A stretch of DNA of 64,000 bases, taken from the NCBI RefSeq assembly GCF_005048155.1, contig NZ_SUMB01000003.1, positions 372,001 to 436,000 of the forward strand. The letters run 5' to 3'. The position numbers and the translations under genes were made by a program. Positions 57,144 through 64,000 of this stretch are shown here, in pieces; position 1 is the stretch's first letter; each line of letters begins with the position of its first letter. This stretch comes from Streptomyces piniterrae (GTDB lineage Bacteria; Actinomycetota; Actinomycetes; Streptomycetales; Streptomycetaceae). The notes below the pieces were generated by a model that saw nothing but the letters and a program-made list of their open reading frames with translations, had not been told where the DNA came from and did not search any database.

Positions 57144-58484
57144 ATGAGGCTCTCGATTCTGGGCGGTGGCGGTTTCCGGGTGCCGCTGGTCTACCGCGCG
57201 CTGTTGGAGGACCCGGCACGCTTCGTCTCCGAGGTGACGCTGTACGACACCGATCCGCTGCGGGTGAGGGTGATCGCCGACATCCTGGCCCGGCTCGCGG
57301 AGGGGCACCGGGAGCCGGTCTCCGTACGGGTGGCGAAGGATCTGGACGACGCGTTGACGGGCGCCGATTTCGTGTTCTCCGCGATACGGGTGGGCGGCAC
57401 GGCGGGACGCATCCGGGACGAGCGGATCCCGCTGTCCGAGGGGGTGCTCGGCCAGGAGACGGTCGGCGCGGGGGGTGTGCTGTACGGCCTGCGGACGATC
57501 CCGGTGGCGGTACGGATCGCCGAGCGGGTCGCCGCCCTGGCGCCCCGGGCGTGGGTCATCAACTTCACCAATCCCGCGGGCATGGTCACCGAGGCGATGT
57601 CGCATGTGCTGGGTGACCGCGTCATCGGGATCTGCGACTCACCCGTAGGGCTGGTGCGCCGGGCGGCCCGTGCGGCCGGCGCGGACCCGGAGGCGTTCCG
57701 GGACACCGGCCGGGTCGGGTACGACTACGTCGGGCTCAACCACCTCGGCTGGCTGCGGTCGTTGACGGTCGACGGCACCGAACTGCTGCCGGGGCTGCTT
57801 GCCGACGACCGCGCGCTGGGCTCCTTCGAGGAGGGCCGGCTGTTCGGTCCTGAGTGGCTGCGCACCCTGGGCGCGCTGCCGAACGAGTATCTGCACTACT
57901 ACTACTTCCGCCGGGAGACCCTGCACTCCCTGCGGGACACCCACGAGACCCGCGGTGAGTTCCTCGACCAGCAGCAGGGCCTGTTCTTCGAGCGGGCCGC
58001 GGCGGCGGGCGGCCCGGACGCGGCGTACACGCTGTGGGAGCAGACCCGGCTGGAGCGCGAGGAGACGTATATGGCGCACAGCCGCGAGGCCAGCGGCGGC
58101 TGGCAGCGCGACAGCCATGACCTGGAAGGCGGCGGCTACGACCGGGTCGCGCTGGCCCTGATGCACGCCATCGCGAGCGACAGCGGCGCCCGGCTGATCC
58201 TCAACGTCCGCAACGGGTCGACGGTGCCGCAGCTGGCCCCTGACGCGATCGTGGAGACGGTGTGCGAGGTCGGCTCGCACGGCGCCCGCCCGCTGCCCTG
58301 CGGGCCGCTGCGCGAGGACCAGTTGGGGCTGATGCTGCAGGTCAAGGCGGTGGAACGGGCGGCGGTCGAGGCCGCGCTGTTCAAGGACCGGGGCGCGGCG
58401 CTCCGCGCGCTGGCGCTGCACCCGCTGGTGGACTCCCCCGCGGTGGCCGCCCGCATCCTGGAACGGGCGGCCACGGAGGGCTGA
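57144..58484 (+). CDS. GH4 family glycosidase, 6-phospho-beta-glucosidase type
   Basis: 446 residues. GH4 enzymes need NAD and a divalent metal and cleave by an oxidation-elimination route. NAD site: LSILGGGGFRVPLVYRALL at the N-terminus; INFTNPAGMVTEAM; metal ligands Cys164 in GICDSPVG and His200 in VGLNHLGW. YDYVGLNHLGW and NVRNGSTVPQLAPDAIVE are family landmarks. The sequence is closest in style to 6-phospho-beta-glucosidases; whether the substrate is phosphorylated cannot be told. The adjacent divergent PfkB kinase could supply the phosphate. It is followed by a dispersed hairpin element. Confidence 0.92.
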   Translation: MRLSILGGGGFRVPLVYRALLEDPARFVSEVTLYDTDPLRVRVIADILARLAEGHREPVSVRVAKDLDDALTGADFVFSAIRVGGTAGRIRDERIPLSEGVLGQETVGAGGVLYGLRTIPVAVRIAERVAALAPRAWVINFTNPAGMVTEAMSHVLGDRVIGICDSPVGLVRRAARAAGADPEAFRDTGRVGYDYVGLNHLGWLRSLTVDGTELLPGLLADDRALGSFEEGRLFGPEWLRTLGALPNEYLHYYYFRRETLHSLRDTHETRGEFLDQQQGLFFERAAAAGGPDAAYTLWEQTRLEREETYMAHSREASGGWQRDSHDLEGGGYDRVALALMHAIASDSGARLILNVRNGSTVPQLAPDAIVETVCEVGSHGARPLPCGPLREDQLGLMLQVKAVERAAVEAALFKDRGAALRALALHPLVDSPAVAARILERAATEG

Positions 58485-58512
58485 CGACCGGGAACACCTC
58501 GGGCCCCCGGCC

Positions 58513-58575
58513 GCGTTGAGGCCTGCAAGGGGCCCACGCGTCCCCTAGGGGATCTGTTCGAACACCCCCTAGGGG
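58513..58575. repeat. dispersed intergenic hairpin element, copy B
   Basis: Counterpart of the element at 23253-23315, same length, 55 of 63 positions identical by hand count. It contains CCCCTAGGGG twice, at 58542-58551 and 58566-58575, pairing as a 10-base stem around the loop atctgttcgaacac. As with copy A, it lies between two convergent genes. Bases that differ between the copies keep the stem able to form. Confidence 0.85.
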
Positions 58576-58595
58576 TCCCGCCCCAACGCCCCGCC

Positions 58596-59225
58596 CTAAT
58601 GCCCCCGGCGCAGCCACTCCCCCACGTGCGGCGCCTCGTCGCCGATGGTCGTCGATTCGCCGTGGCCGGTGCGTACCTCCGTCCGCGGCGGGAGGGTCAG
58701 CAGCCGGTCCCTGATCGACTCGATGATCGTCGGGAAGTCCGAGAAGGACCGGCCGGTGGCGCCGGGGCCGCCCCGGAAGAGGGTGTCGCCGGTGAAGACC
58801 GTGCCCAGGTCGGGCGCGTAGAGGCAGACCGCGCCGGGTGCGTGGCCCGGGGTGTGAAGCACCGTCAGGTCGGTGCCGGCGATGGTGAGCACCTGGCCGT
58901 CCGCCAGCTCCGCGTCCGGGGCGTTGTCGGGGTGGGTCTGCTTCCACAGCGGCAGGTCGTCGGGGTGCAGATGGATACGGGCGCCGGTACGGGTGGCCAG
59001 CGCGGGGGCGGCGTCGATGTGGTCGTTGTGCGCGTGGGTGCAGATGATCGCGCGCAGCGTCCGGCCGGCCAGCGCTTCCAGAATGGCCTCGGCGTCGTGT
59101 GCGGCGTCGATGACGATGGCCTCGTCGTCGTTGCCGACGATCCAGACGTTGTTGTCGACGTCCCAGGTGCCGCCGTCGAGCGAGAAGGTGCCGGAGGTGA
59201 CGAGGTGGTCGATGCGGGCCGCCAT
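58596..59225 (-). CDS. metallo-beta-lactamase-fold hydrolase linked to mscR
   Basis: 209 residues from the ATG at 59225, which shares one base with the mscR stop (TGATG). The metal-binding motif is ICTHAHNDHIDAAPAL (HxHxDH), with further ligands in LHTPGHAPGAVCLY and FTGDTLFRGGPGATG, and the last His in VRTGHGESTTIG. This resembles glyoxalase II-like thioesterases. Encoded directly after S-(hydroxymethyl)mycothiol dehydrogenase, it probably hydrolyses the S-formylmycothiol product, completing mycothiol-dependent formaldehyde removal. Confidence 0.92.
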   Translation of the reverse strand: MAARIDHLVTSGTFSLDGGTWDVDNNVWIVGNDDEAIVIDAAHDAEAILEALAGRTLRAIICTHAHNDHIDAAPALATRTGARIHLHPDDLPLWKQTHPDNAPDAELADGQVLTIAGTDLTVLHTPGHAPGAVCLYAPDLGTVFTGDTLFRGGPGATGRSFSDFPTIIESIRDRLLTLPPRTEVRTGHGESTTIGDEAPHVGEWLRRGH

Positions 59226-60310
59226 CAGAGCGTCACCACCGAGCGCAGGACGTCGCCCGCGTGCATCCGCTCGAAGGCCTGCTCCACGTCGTGGATGCCG
59301 ATCGTCTCGGTGACGAACGCGCCGAGGTCGATCCGGCCCTGCTGGTGCAGGTCGATGAGCATCGGGAAGTCGCGTGAGGGCAGGCAGTCCCCGTACCAGG
59401 AGGACTTGAGGGCGCCGCCGCGGCCGAAGACGTCCAGGAGGGGAAGTTCCAGGGTCATGTCCGGGGTGGGGACGCCCACGAGGACGACGGTGCCGGCCAG
59501 GTCGCGGGCATAGAACGCCTGCTGGTACGTCTCCGGGCGGCCGACCGCCTCGATGACGACATCCGCGCCGAAGCCGCCGGTCAGCTCGCGGATCGCGTCG
59601 ACCGGATCGGTGGTGCGGGAGTTGACGGTGTGGGTGGCCCCCATGGAGCGGGCGGTCGTCAGCTTCCGGTCGTCGATGTCCACCGCGATGATCCGGGCCG
59701 CTCCGGCCAGCCGCGCGCCGACGACGGCCGCGTCGCCGACGCCGCCGCATCCGATGACCGCGACCGAGTCGCCGCGGCCGACGCCGCCGGTGTTGATGGC
59801 GGCACCGATGCCCGCCATCACGCCGCAGCCCAGCAGCCCGGCGACGGCCGGTGAGACCTCCGGGTCGACCTTGGTGCACTGCCCGGCGGCGACCAGCGTC
59901 TTGTCGGCGAACGCGCCGATGCCCAGCGCGGGGCTGAGCTCCGTACCGTCCTTCAGCGTCATCTTCTGCGGCGCGTTGTGCGTGTCGAAGCAGTACTGGG
60001 GGCGGCCGCGCAGACAGGCCCGGCACGCTCCGCACACCGCACGCCAGTTGAGGACGACGAAGTCCCCGGGCGCGACGTCCGTCACGCCGGCGCCGACCGA
60101 CTCCACGACGCCGGACGCCTCGTGCCCGAGCAGGAACGGGAAGTCGTCGTTGATGCCGCCCTGTTTGTAGTGCAGATCGGTGTGGCACACCCCGCACGCC
60201 TGGATCTTCACCACGGCCTCGCCGGGGCCCGGATCCGGCACCAGAATCGTCTCCAGCCGGACCGGTTCGTTCCTGCCCGGCGCGATGACGCCGCGCACTT
60301 CCTGTGCCAT
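59225..60310 (-). CDS. mscR: S-(hydroxymethyl)mycothiol dehydrogenase
   Basis: 361 residues. A zinc-dependent alcohol dehydrogenase: catalytic zinc Cys in [18 protein letters not shown] and [14 protein letters not shown], structural zinc cysteines in [19 protein letters not shown] site [22 protein letters not shown] and VDIDDRK. It oxidises the formaldehyde-mycothiol adduct, as well as S-nitrosomycothiol. [17 protein letters not shown] and [17 protein letters not shown] are typical of the mycothiol-dependent group. Followed in the same operon by a metallohydrolase. The organism must therefore make mycothiol, as actinobacteria do. Confidence 0.93.
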   Translation of the reverse strand: MAQEVRGVIAPGRNEPVRLETILVPDPGPGEAVVKIQACGVCHTDLHYKQGGINDDFPFLLGHEASGVVESVGAGVTDVAPGDFVVLNWRAVCGACRACLRGRPQYCFDTHNAPQKMTLKDGTELSPALGIGAFADKTLVAAGQCTKVDPEVSPAVAGLLGCGVMAGIGAAINTGGVGRGDSVAVIGCGGVGDAAVVGARLAGAARIIAVDIDDRKLTTARSMGATHTVNSRTTDPVDAIRELTGGFGADVVIEAVGRPETYQQAFYARDLAGTVVLVGVPTPDMTLELPLLDVFGRGGALKSSWYGDCLPSRDFPMLIDLHQQGRIDLGAFVTETIGIHDVEQAFERMHAGDVLRSVVTL

Positions 60311-60782
60311 TCGGTCAGCCCCTCTCGAAGATCAGGTACGGGACCACTGTGGCGCACAGCCACTGAGCCGTGCCACACCGTACGCGCGCGGGGCGACGGC
60401 GCACAGGACCGCTGACGTCAAGGCGGGCGTCGCGGAAGGTGAGCCGTTCGGTGAGGACGTCCTCGGTCTACCGGGGGTAGCCCAATCGTGTGATGGTCCG
60501 CTTGGTGGCTTGCAGCGCGCCGGGTGGGCCGGGTTAGCGTGCCTGTGCGATCTGGGACGCCGGGAACGGTGCCAGCGTGCGGGGCCCCCGCTCCACCAGA
60601 GAGATGGTCCGGGGCCTCCCCGTCGCCACTGGCCGTGCCCAATTGGCCAGGTCGAGTAGGGAACTGGCCTCCTGGGACCGGACCACGCACGGGATGCGTG
60701 TCGCCGCCCCGGGGTCGAGTACGCCGGGGACCAGTGCGCTCAAGACCGTTTGGGGCGTGCGGCTGATCGGGCTTGCTCCCGT
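60311..60782. other. intergenic region upstream of mscR with degraded sequence
   Basis: About 470 bases. The part nearest mscR should hold its promoter. Minus-strand frames across 60534-60743 and beyond contain protein-like stretches (LLDLANWARPVATGRPRTISL) but no family I can name and no complete gene. The stretch next to the truncated glucarate dehydratase probably derives from its lost 3' end or from whatever disrupted it. Confidence 0.4.
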
Positions 60783-61781
60783 TCAGTCCGAAGGAACGGT
60801 AGTGGCTGTCGCAGGCATGATCGAGGTGGGGCATGGTCGCCGCGACCCCGCGTCACAGCGGCGAGGCTCGTCGAAGGTGACGCACGTGTTGGTGGCGAAG
60901 GGGAGTCCCGCCCTCCCCCAGCTGCCGCTGGGAGATGCCCCCAGCCGCGCCATCCGGTCCGTGCCGCTCGCCGGGTCCTCCAGGTACTCCAGGACGTCGG
61001 CCAGTTCCGCCGCGACGTGCAGCGAAGTCGCCACGCTCCAGGCGCCGTTGGGGTCGATCCGCAGCGGCCGGCCGGGGAACTCGGCGGCCAGCGCCCTGAG
61101 GGCCGCGATCTCCTGGGCGGGCTCGAAGACGCCGCCCTTGAGCTTGAAGGAGGTGAAGCCGTAGGTGTCCGAAAAGCGTCGCGCCTGGGCGACGATGCCG
61201 GCCGGGTCGAGGGCGGCGCCCCAGTCGTCGCGTTCACCGCGTCCACCGGGATGGCCGGCCCACCGGTAGAAGAGGTAGGCGCTGTATTCGACCTGGTCAC
61301 GTACCTTGCCGCCGAGCAGCGCGTGGACGGGCAGACCGGTGGCCCGGCCCCAGGCGTCCAGACAGGCGACCTCGAAACCGGAGAGCACCGAGAGCCGCAG
61401 CTTGTCGGCGGTCTGCACGCCGCGCAGCCCGCCGGCGTCCACCGCGTCGGCGCCGGTCGCGGCCGGGGAATCGCCGCACACCCGGGCGGCGAGCGCGGGC
61501 AGTCCGTTCAGATCCGTGACCGATCTGTCGATCAGCACTCCGGCCAACGGGCGGGCCAGGTCGAGGTACTTGGTGTCCCCGTAGGTCTCGCCGAGCCCGG
61601 TGGCGCCGCCCGCCGTGACCACCTCGATGATCAGTCGTGGGGTGTACGGCTGGTGCACGCCCTGGGTGTTCAGCAGTGGCGGGTCGGCGACCAGGACCGG
61701 GGTGAGCCGGACCTCGGCGATGGCGAGGTCGGCGGCACCACCGACCAACCCTCTCTCCGTATGTAGATGTCGTCCATGCAT
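60783..61781 (-). pseudogene. gudD: truncated glucarate dehydratase (enolase superfamily)
   Basis: The frame from the ATG at 61781 gives 332 residues; intact members have about 430. The N-terminal capping domain is good (AEVRLTPVLVADPPLLNTQGVHQPYTPRL in parts, e.g. ADPPLLNTQGVHQPYTPRL), as are the barrel motifs SFKLKGGVFEPAQEI (KxK), LRIDPNGAWSV and EYLEDPASG. After FATNTCVTFDEPRR the sequence changes frame or character and ends; the segment with the catalytic Asp and His (equivalent to Asp313 and His339 of the E. coli enzyme) is absent. A palindromic repeat has also been inserted near 60912-60944, adding the residues ASPSGSWGRAG before the ATNTC strand. Probably inactive. Confidence 0.75.
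60912..60944. repeat. small palindromic repeat inserted in the glucarate dehydratase pseudogene
   Basis: CTCCCCCAGC and GCTGGGAG form the core palindrome around TGCC, with a further CCCCCAG after it. This is the kind of short GC palindrome widespread in Streptomyces chromosomes, normally intergenic. Here it lies within coding sequence and keeps the frame open. Confidence 0.7.
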
Positions 61782-61997
61782 GAGAACGGAGACTAGGGAG
61801 CGCGCCAAGGGGCGTCAACACCCGGGACACGCCCGCCACACGCCACACCGCCGCTCCGGAATCCCCTCCTCCACTACCCTTTACCAACCATTGAATCTTC
61901 GCGCGTAGATACCGAAATGAGCCTCTGTTAGACCTACCTGGGTCTGTGTTTCACCGCTTGACCCACCCGGGCCCCCACACCTCCGAAGGAGCCGCGC
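61782..61997. promoter_or_regulatory. divergent promoter region of glucarate dehydratase remnant and acid phosphatase
   Basis: 216 bases, with a less GC-rich centre (about 61876-61935) suited to promoters. AGACC N6 GGTCT (near 61931-61946) is a short inverted repeat. CCGAAGGAG at about 61983 is the ribosome binding site of the phosphatase gene. Confidence 0.45.
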
Positions 61998-62795
61998 ATG
62001 CGCCGCCCTGTTCTCACCCGTCGTGCCCGCCTCGGCGGCGCCGCGATAGCCGCCCTGGTCGCCGGCACCGCCGCGTTCGGCGCGGGCCAGGCCACCGCCG
62101 AACACTCGGTGCCGCACACCGACAAGGAGATCCCCAACCTCACCCAGGTGCAGGACAAGATCAAGGCCTACTACGGCGACACGGTGACGGCCGACGGGCA
62201 GCACTACGCCTCCCCGGACAGCAACTACGCCCGCCAGGTCCACGGCATCGAGGCCAAGGCCCGCGCGTATCTGACCAAGGCGCTGGCCGGCAAGCGCGCG
62301 GCCGGGGACCCCAAGCCCGCCATCGTCCTCGACATGGACGACACCACCCTGCTCACCTACAACTACGAGCTCCAGGTCGGCTTCGCCTTCACCCCGGAGA
62401 GCCAGGACAAGTACCTGGCCTCGACCGACATGGACCCGGTCTTCGGCATGAACCGGCTCGTCAACTGGGCGCACGACAAGGGCGCCGAGGTCTTCTTCCT
62501 GACCGGCCGCAAGGAGAAGCAGCGCGACTGGAGCGTGCGCAACCTCGAGAACGTCGGCTACGGGGTGCCGCTGGACCGTACGCATGTGTACCTGAAGAAC
62601 AAGGAGAACCCGCCGCCGTACCTGCCGTGCGGCGCCACCTGCACGACCACCGAGTTCAAGTCGGGCACCCGCAAGCACATCGAGTCCCTCGGCTACAACA
62701 TCGTCGCCAACTTCGGGGACCAGTACAGCGACCTGAACGGCGGCTACGGGGACCGGACCTTCAAGATGCCGAACCCGATGTACTACCTGCCGTAA
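61998..62795 (+). CDS. secreted HAD-family (class B-like) acid phosphatase
   Basis: 265 residues, ATG with GAAGGAG upstream. The first 35 residues are a signal peptide, RRPVLTRRARLGGAAIAALVAG, with the twin arginine pattern TRRARLGG that suggests Tat export, and likely cleavage after ATA. The HAD core is complete: nucleophile motif IVLDMDDTTLLTYN, motif II VFFLTGRKEKQRDW, and the acidic motif VANFGDQYSDLNGGYGDR. The plant acid phosphatase / class B group has this layout. It probably releases phosphate from organic esters outside the cell; phosphate control is plausible, but I see no clear PHO box. Confidence 0.92.
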   Translation: MRRPVLTRRARLGGAAIAALVAGTAAFGAGQATAEHSVPHTDKEIPNLTQVQDKIKAYYGDTVTADGQHYASPDSNYARQVHGIEAKARAYLTKALAGKRAAGDPKPAIVLDMDDTTLLTYNYELQVGFAFTPESQDKYLASTDMDPVFGMNRLVNWAHDKGAEVFFLTGRKEKQRDWSVRNLENVGYGVPLDRTHVYLKNKENPPPYLPCGATCTTTEFKSGTRKHIESLGYNIVANFGDQYSDLNGGYGDRTFKMPNPMYYLP

Positions 62796-62816
62796 CGGCC
62801 GGCAGTCCCTCCGAGG

Positions 62817-63722
62817 TCAGCGCCTCTTGGGCAGCGGCACGCGCATCAGGTCCTGGGCGATGGTGAGTTCCCCGGTGAATCCCGTTGCGCGTGCCTGCCG
62901 CTCGAACTCCGCGGGGTCGGCATAGCGCTGCGAGAAGTGCGTCAGCACGAGATGCCGCACGCCCGCGTCCATGGCCACTCCGGCGGCCTGCCCGGCCGTC
63001 AAGTGGCCGTGGTCGACGGCCAGTTGGATGTCCTCGTCCAGGAACGTCGACTCGATGACGAGCATGTCCACGCCCTCCGCGAGGGCATACACCCCTGAAC
63101 ACAACCGGGTGTCCATCACGAACGCGAACCGCTGGCCCGGCCGCACCTCGCTCACCTCGTCGAGGGTGACGCCGTTCAGCTCGCCGGCCCGCTGCAGCCT
63201 GCCGACGTCCGGTCCGGAGATGCCGTGCGCGGCCAGCCGGTCGGGCAGCATCCGCCGGGTGTCCGGTTCCACCAGGCGGTAGCCGTACGACTCGACGGGG
63301 TGCGAGAGCTTCCGCGCCTGCAGGACGTAGGTCGCCGAACGGTCCAGCTCGCCGTCCTCGGAGACCGGCCGCTGGGTGAGCTGGACCGTCTCGCGGTAGG
63401 CGGTGGCATAGCGCAGCCGGTCGAAGAAGCGCTGGCCGCTGGCCGGGTAGTGGGCGGTGACGGGGTGCGGCACCCGGTCCAGGTTGATCCGCTGGATCAC
63501 CCCGGCCAGGCCCAGCGAGTGGTCACCGTGGAAGTGCGTGACGCAGATCCGGTTGAGGTCATGGGCGGCGACCCCGGCCCGCAGCATCTGACGCTGCGTC
63601 CCCTCACCGGGGTCGAAGAGCAGCCCCTGGCCGTCCCAGAGCAGCAGATAGCCGTTGTGGTTGCGGTGTCGGGTGGGGACCTGGCTGGCGGTGCCGAGGA
63701 CGACCAGTTCGCGTACGGACAC
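62817..63722 (-). CDS. rnz: ribonuclease Z
   Basis: 301 residues, GTG start at 63722. The metallo-beta-lactamase motif is [16 protein letters not shown], with [20 protein letters not shown] at the N-terminus, [23 protein letters not shown] and [13 protein letters not shown], all characteristic of tRNase Z. The enzyme removes the 3' trailer from tRNA precursors. The exosite flexible arm lies near residues 150-185. It follows the HIT gene by 3 bases on the same strand, so the two share a transcript. Confidence 0.95.
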   Translation of the reverse strand: MSVRELVVLGTASQVPTRHRNHNGYLLLWDGQGLLFDPGEGTQRQMLRAGVAAHDLNRICVTHFHGDHSLGLAGVIQRINLDRVPHPVTAHYPASGQRFFDRLRYATAYRETVQLTQRPVSEDGELDRSATYVLQARKLSHPVESYGYRLVEPDTRRMLPDRLAAHGISGPDVGRLQRAGELNGVTLDEVSEVRPGQRFAFVMDTRLCSGVYALAEGVDMLVIESTFLDEDIQLAVDHGHLTAGQAAGVAMDAGVRHLVLTHFSQRYADPAEFERQARATGFTGELTIAQDLMRVPLPKRR

Positions 63723-63725
63723 CGA

Positions 63726-64000
63726 CTATCCGGGGGGCCACTGGAGGCCGCGGCCGCTGAGCACGTGCAGATGGGCGTGGAAGACGGTCTGGCCCGCGCC
63801 GGCGCCGGTGTTGAAGACGACCCGGTAGCCCCGGTCCTCGACCTTGTCCTCGACGGCGACCTCGCGGGACTCGCGCAGTATGTCGGCGATGACCTGCGGT
63901 TCGGCGGCGGCGAGGGTCGCCGCGTCCGGGTAGTGCACCTTGGGGATCACCAGGACGTGGGTCGGAGCCTGGGGGTTGATGTCGCGGAACGCGACGGTGG
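63726..64000 (-). CDS. HIT-family (histidine triad) hydrolase, 3' part
   Basis: The gene enters from the right edge of the window on the minus strand; the visible 91 residues are open from base 64000 to the TAG at 63726. The sequence has AFRDINPQAPTHVLVIPKVH and the triad QTVFHAHLHVLSGRGLQWPPG (H-x-H-x-H). HIT proteins bind purine nucleotides and hydrolyse nucleoside phosphoramidates, including aminoacyl-AMP adducts. An internal ATG at 63950 is not the start, as conserved sequence lies before it. Its stop is 3 bases from the rnz start codon. Confidence 0.93.
   Translation of the reverse strand, partial: TVAFRDINPQAPTHVLVIPKVHYPDAATLAAAEPQVIADILRESREVAVEDKVEDRGYRVVFNTGAGAGQTVFHAHLHVLSGRGLQWPPG

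Noticed and set aside
58596..60197. A fused minus-strand frame covering the metallohydrolase and part of mscR
   Set aside because: The first two thirds are an out-of-frame reading of mscR; the metallohydrolase begins at 59225 at a TGATG junction.
60534..60743. Minus-strand 69-codon frame between mscR and the glucarate dehydratase remnant
   Set aside because: Protein-like stretch but no recognisable family and no conserved neighbours; treated as degraded sequence.

Overview
The window is high-GC actinobacterial chromosome, almost certainly Streptomyces. The evidence is strong G/C bias at third codon positions, many GTG starts, a conservon (cvn) operon with paired P450s, mycothiol-dependent aldehyde detoxification, a Zur-type zinc regulon and the conserved block era / cytidine-deaminase-like / CorC-like / ybeY / phoH. 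No tRNA, rRNA, CRISPR array or intact transposase was seen.

Layout. (1) 1-10.3 kb is an accessory type VII-secretion polymorphic toxin locus: the end of a WXG100-like gene, a 1590-residue toxin with two separate C-terminal effector-type modules (a papain-like glutamine deamidase/peptidase fold and a zinc deaminase), then two large paralogous SUKH-4-type immunity candidates and a small third one. (2) 10.3-16 kb: a GNAT acetyltransferase, a carbohydrate ABC importer without its own ATPase, a decayed TauD-type dioxygenase and an ArsR-type regulator. (3) 16-30.8 kb: ppdK, a MarR regulator, dusB, two drug-efflux MFS genes (one beside a divergent MmyB-type regulator), an aldo/keto reductase-TetR pair with a long palindrome, and a two-component system. 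(4) 30.8-37.5 kb: glyS, the Zur-controlled zinc importer with zur, uppS and recO. (5) 37.7-43.1 kb: a complete six-gene conservon cvnABCDEF. (6) 43.2-50.5 kb: a TerB-like protein, leuA with a leucine-rich leader peptide, a protealysin-emfourin pair, and a beta-glucosidase-transporter pair. (7) 50.6-55.7 kb: the era-phoH housekeeping block. (8) 55.9-64 kb: a sugar kinase opposite a GH4 glycosidase, the mscR-metallohydrolase pair, a truncated glucarate dehydratase, a secreted acid phosphatase, ribonuclease Z and a HIT protein cut by the window end.

The most unusual parts are the double-module toxin with its two degenerate-NTPase SUKH-4 partners; a conservon P450 lacking the K-helix ExxR motif; a roughly 63-base hairpin-bearing element found twice, each time between convergent genes; a Zur box that runs into the start codon of the zinc-binding protein, suggesting a leaderless message; and a cytidine-deaminase-like protein that has lost its zinc ligands. 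All statements come from reading the sequence; no database search was run.
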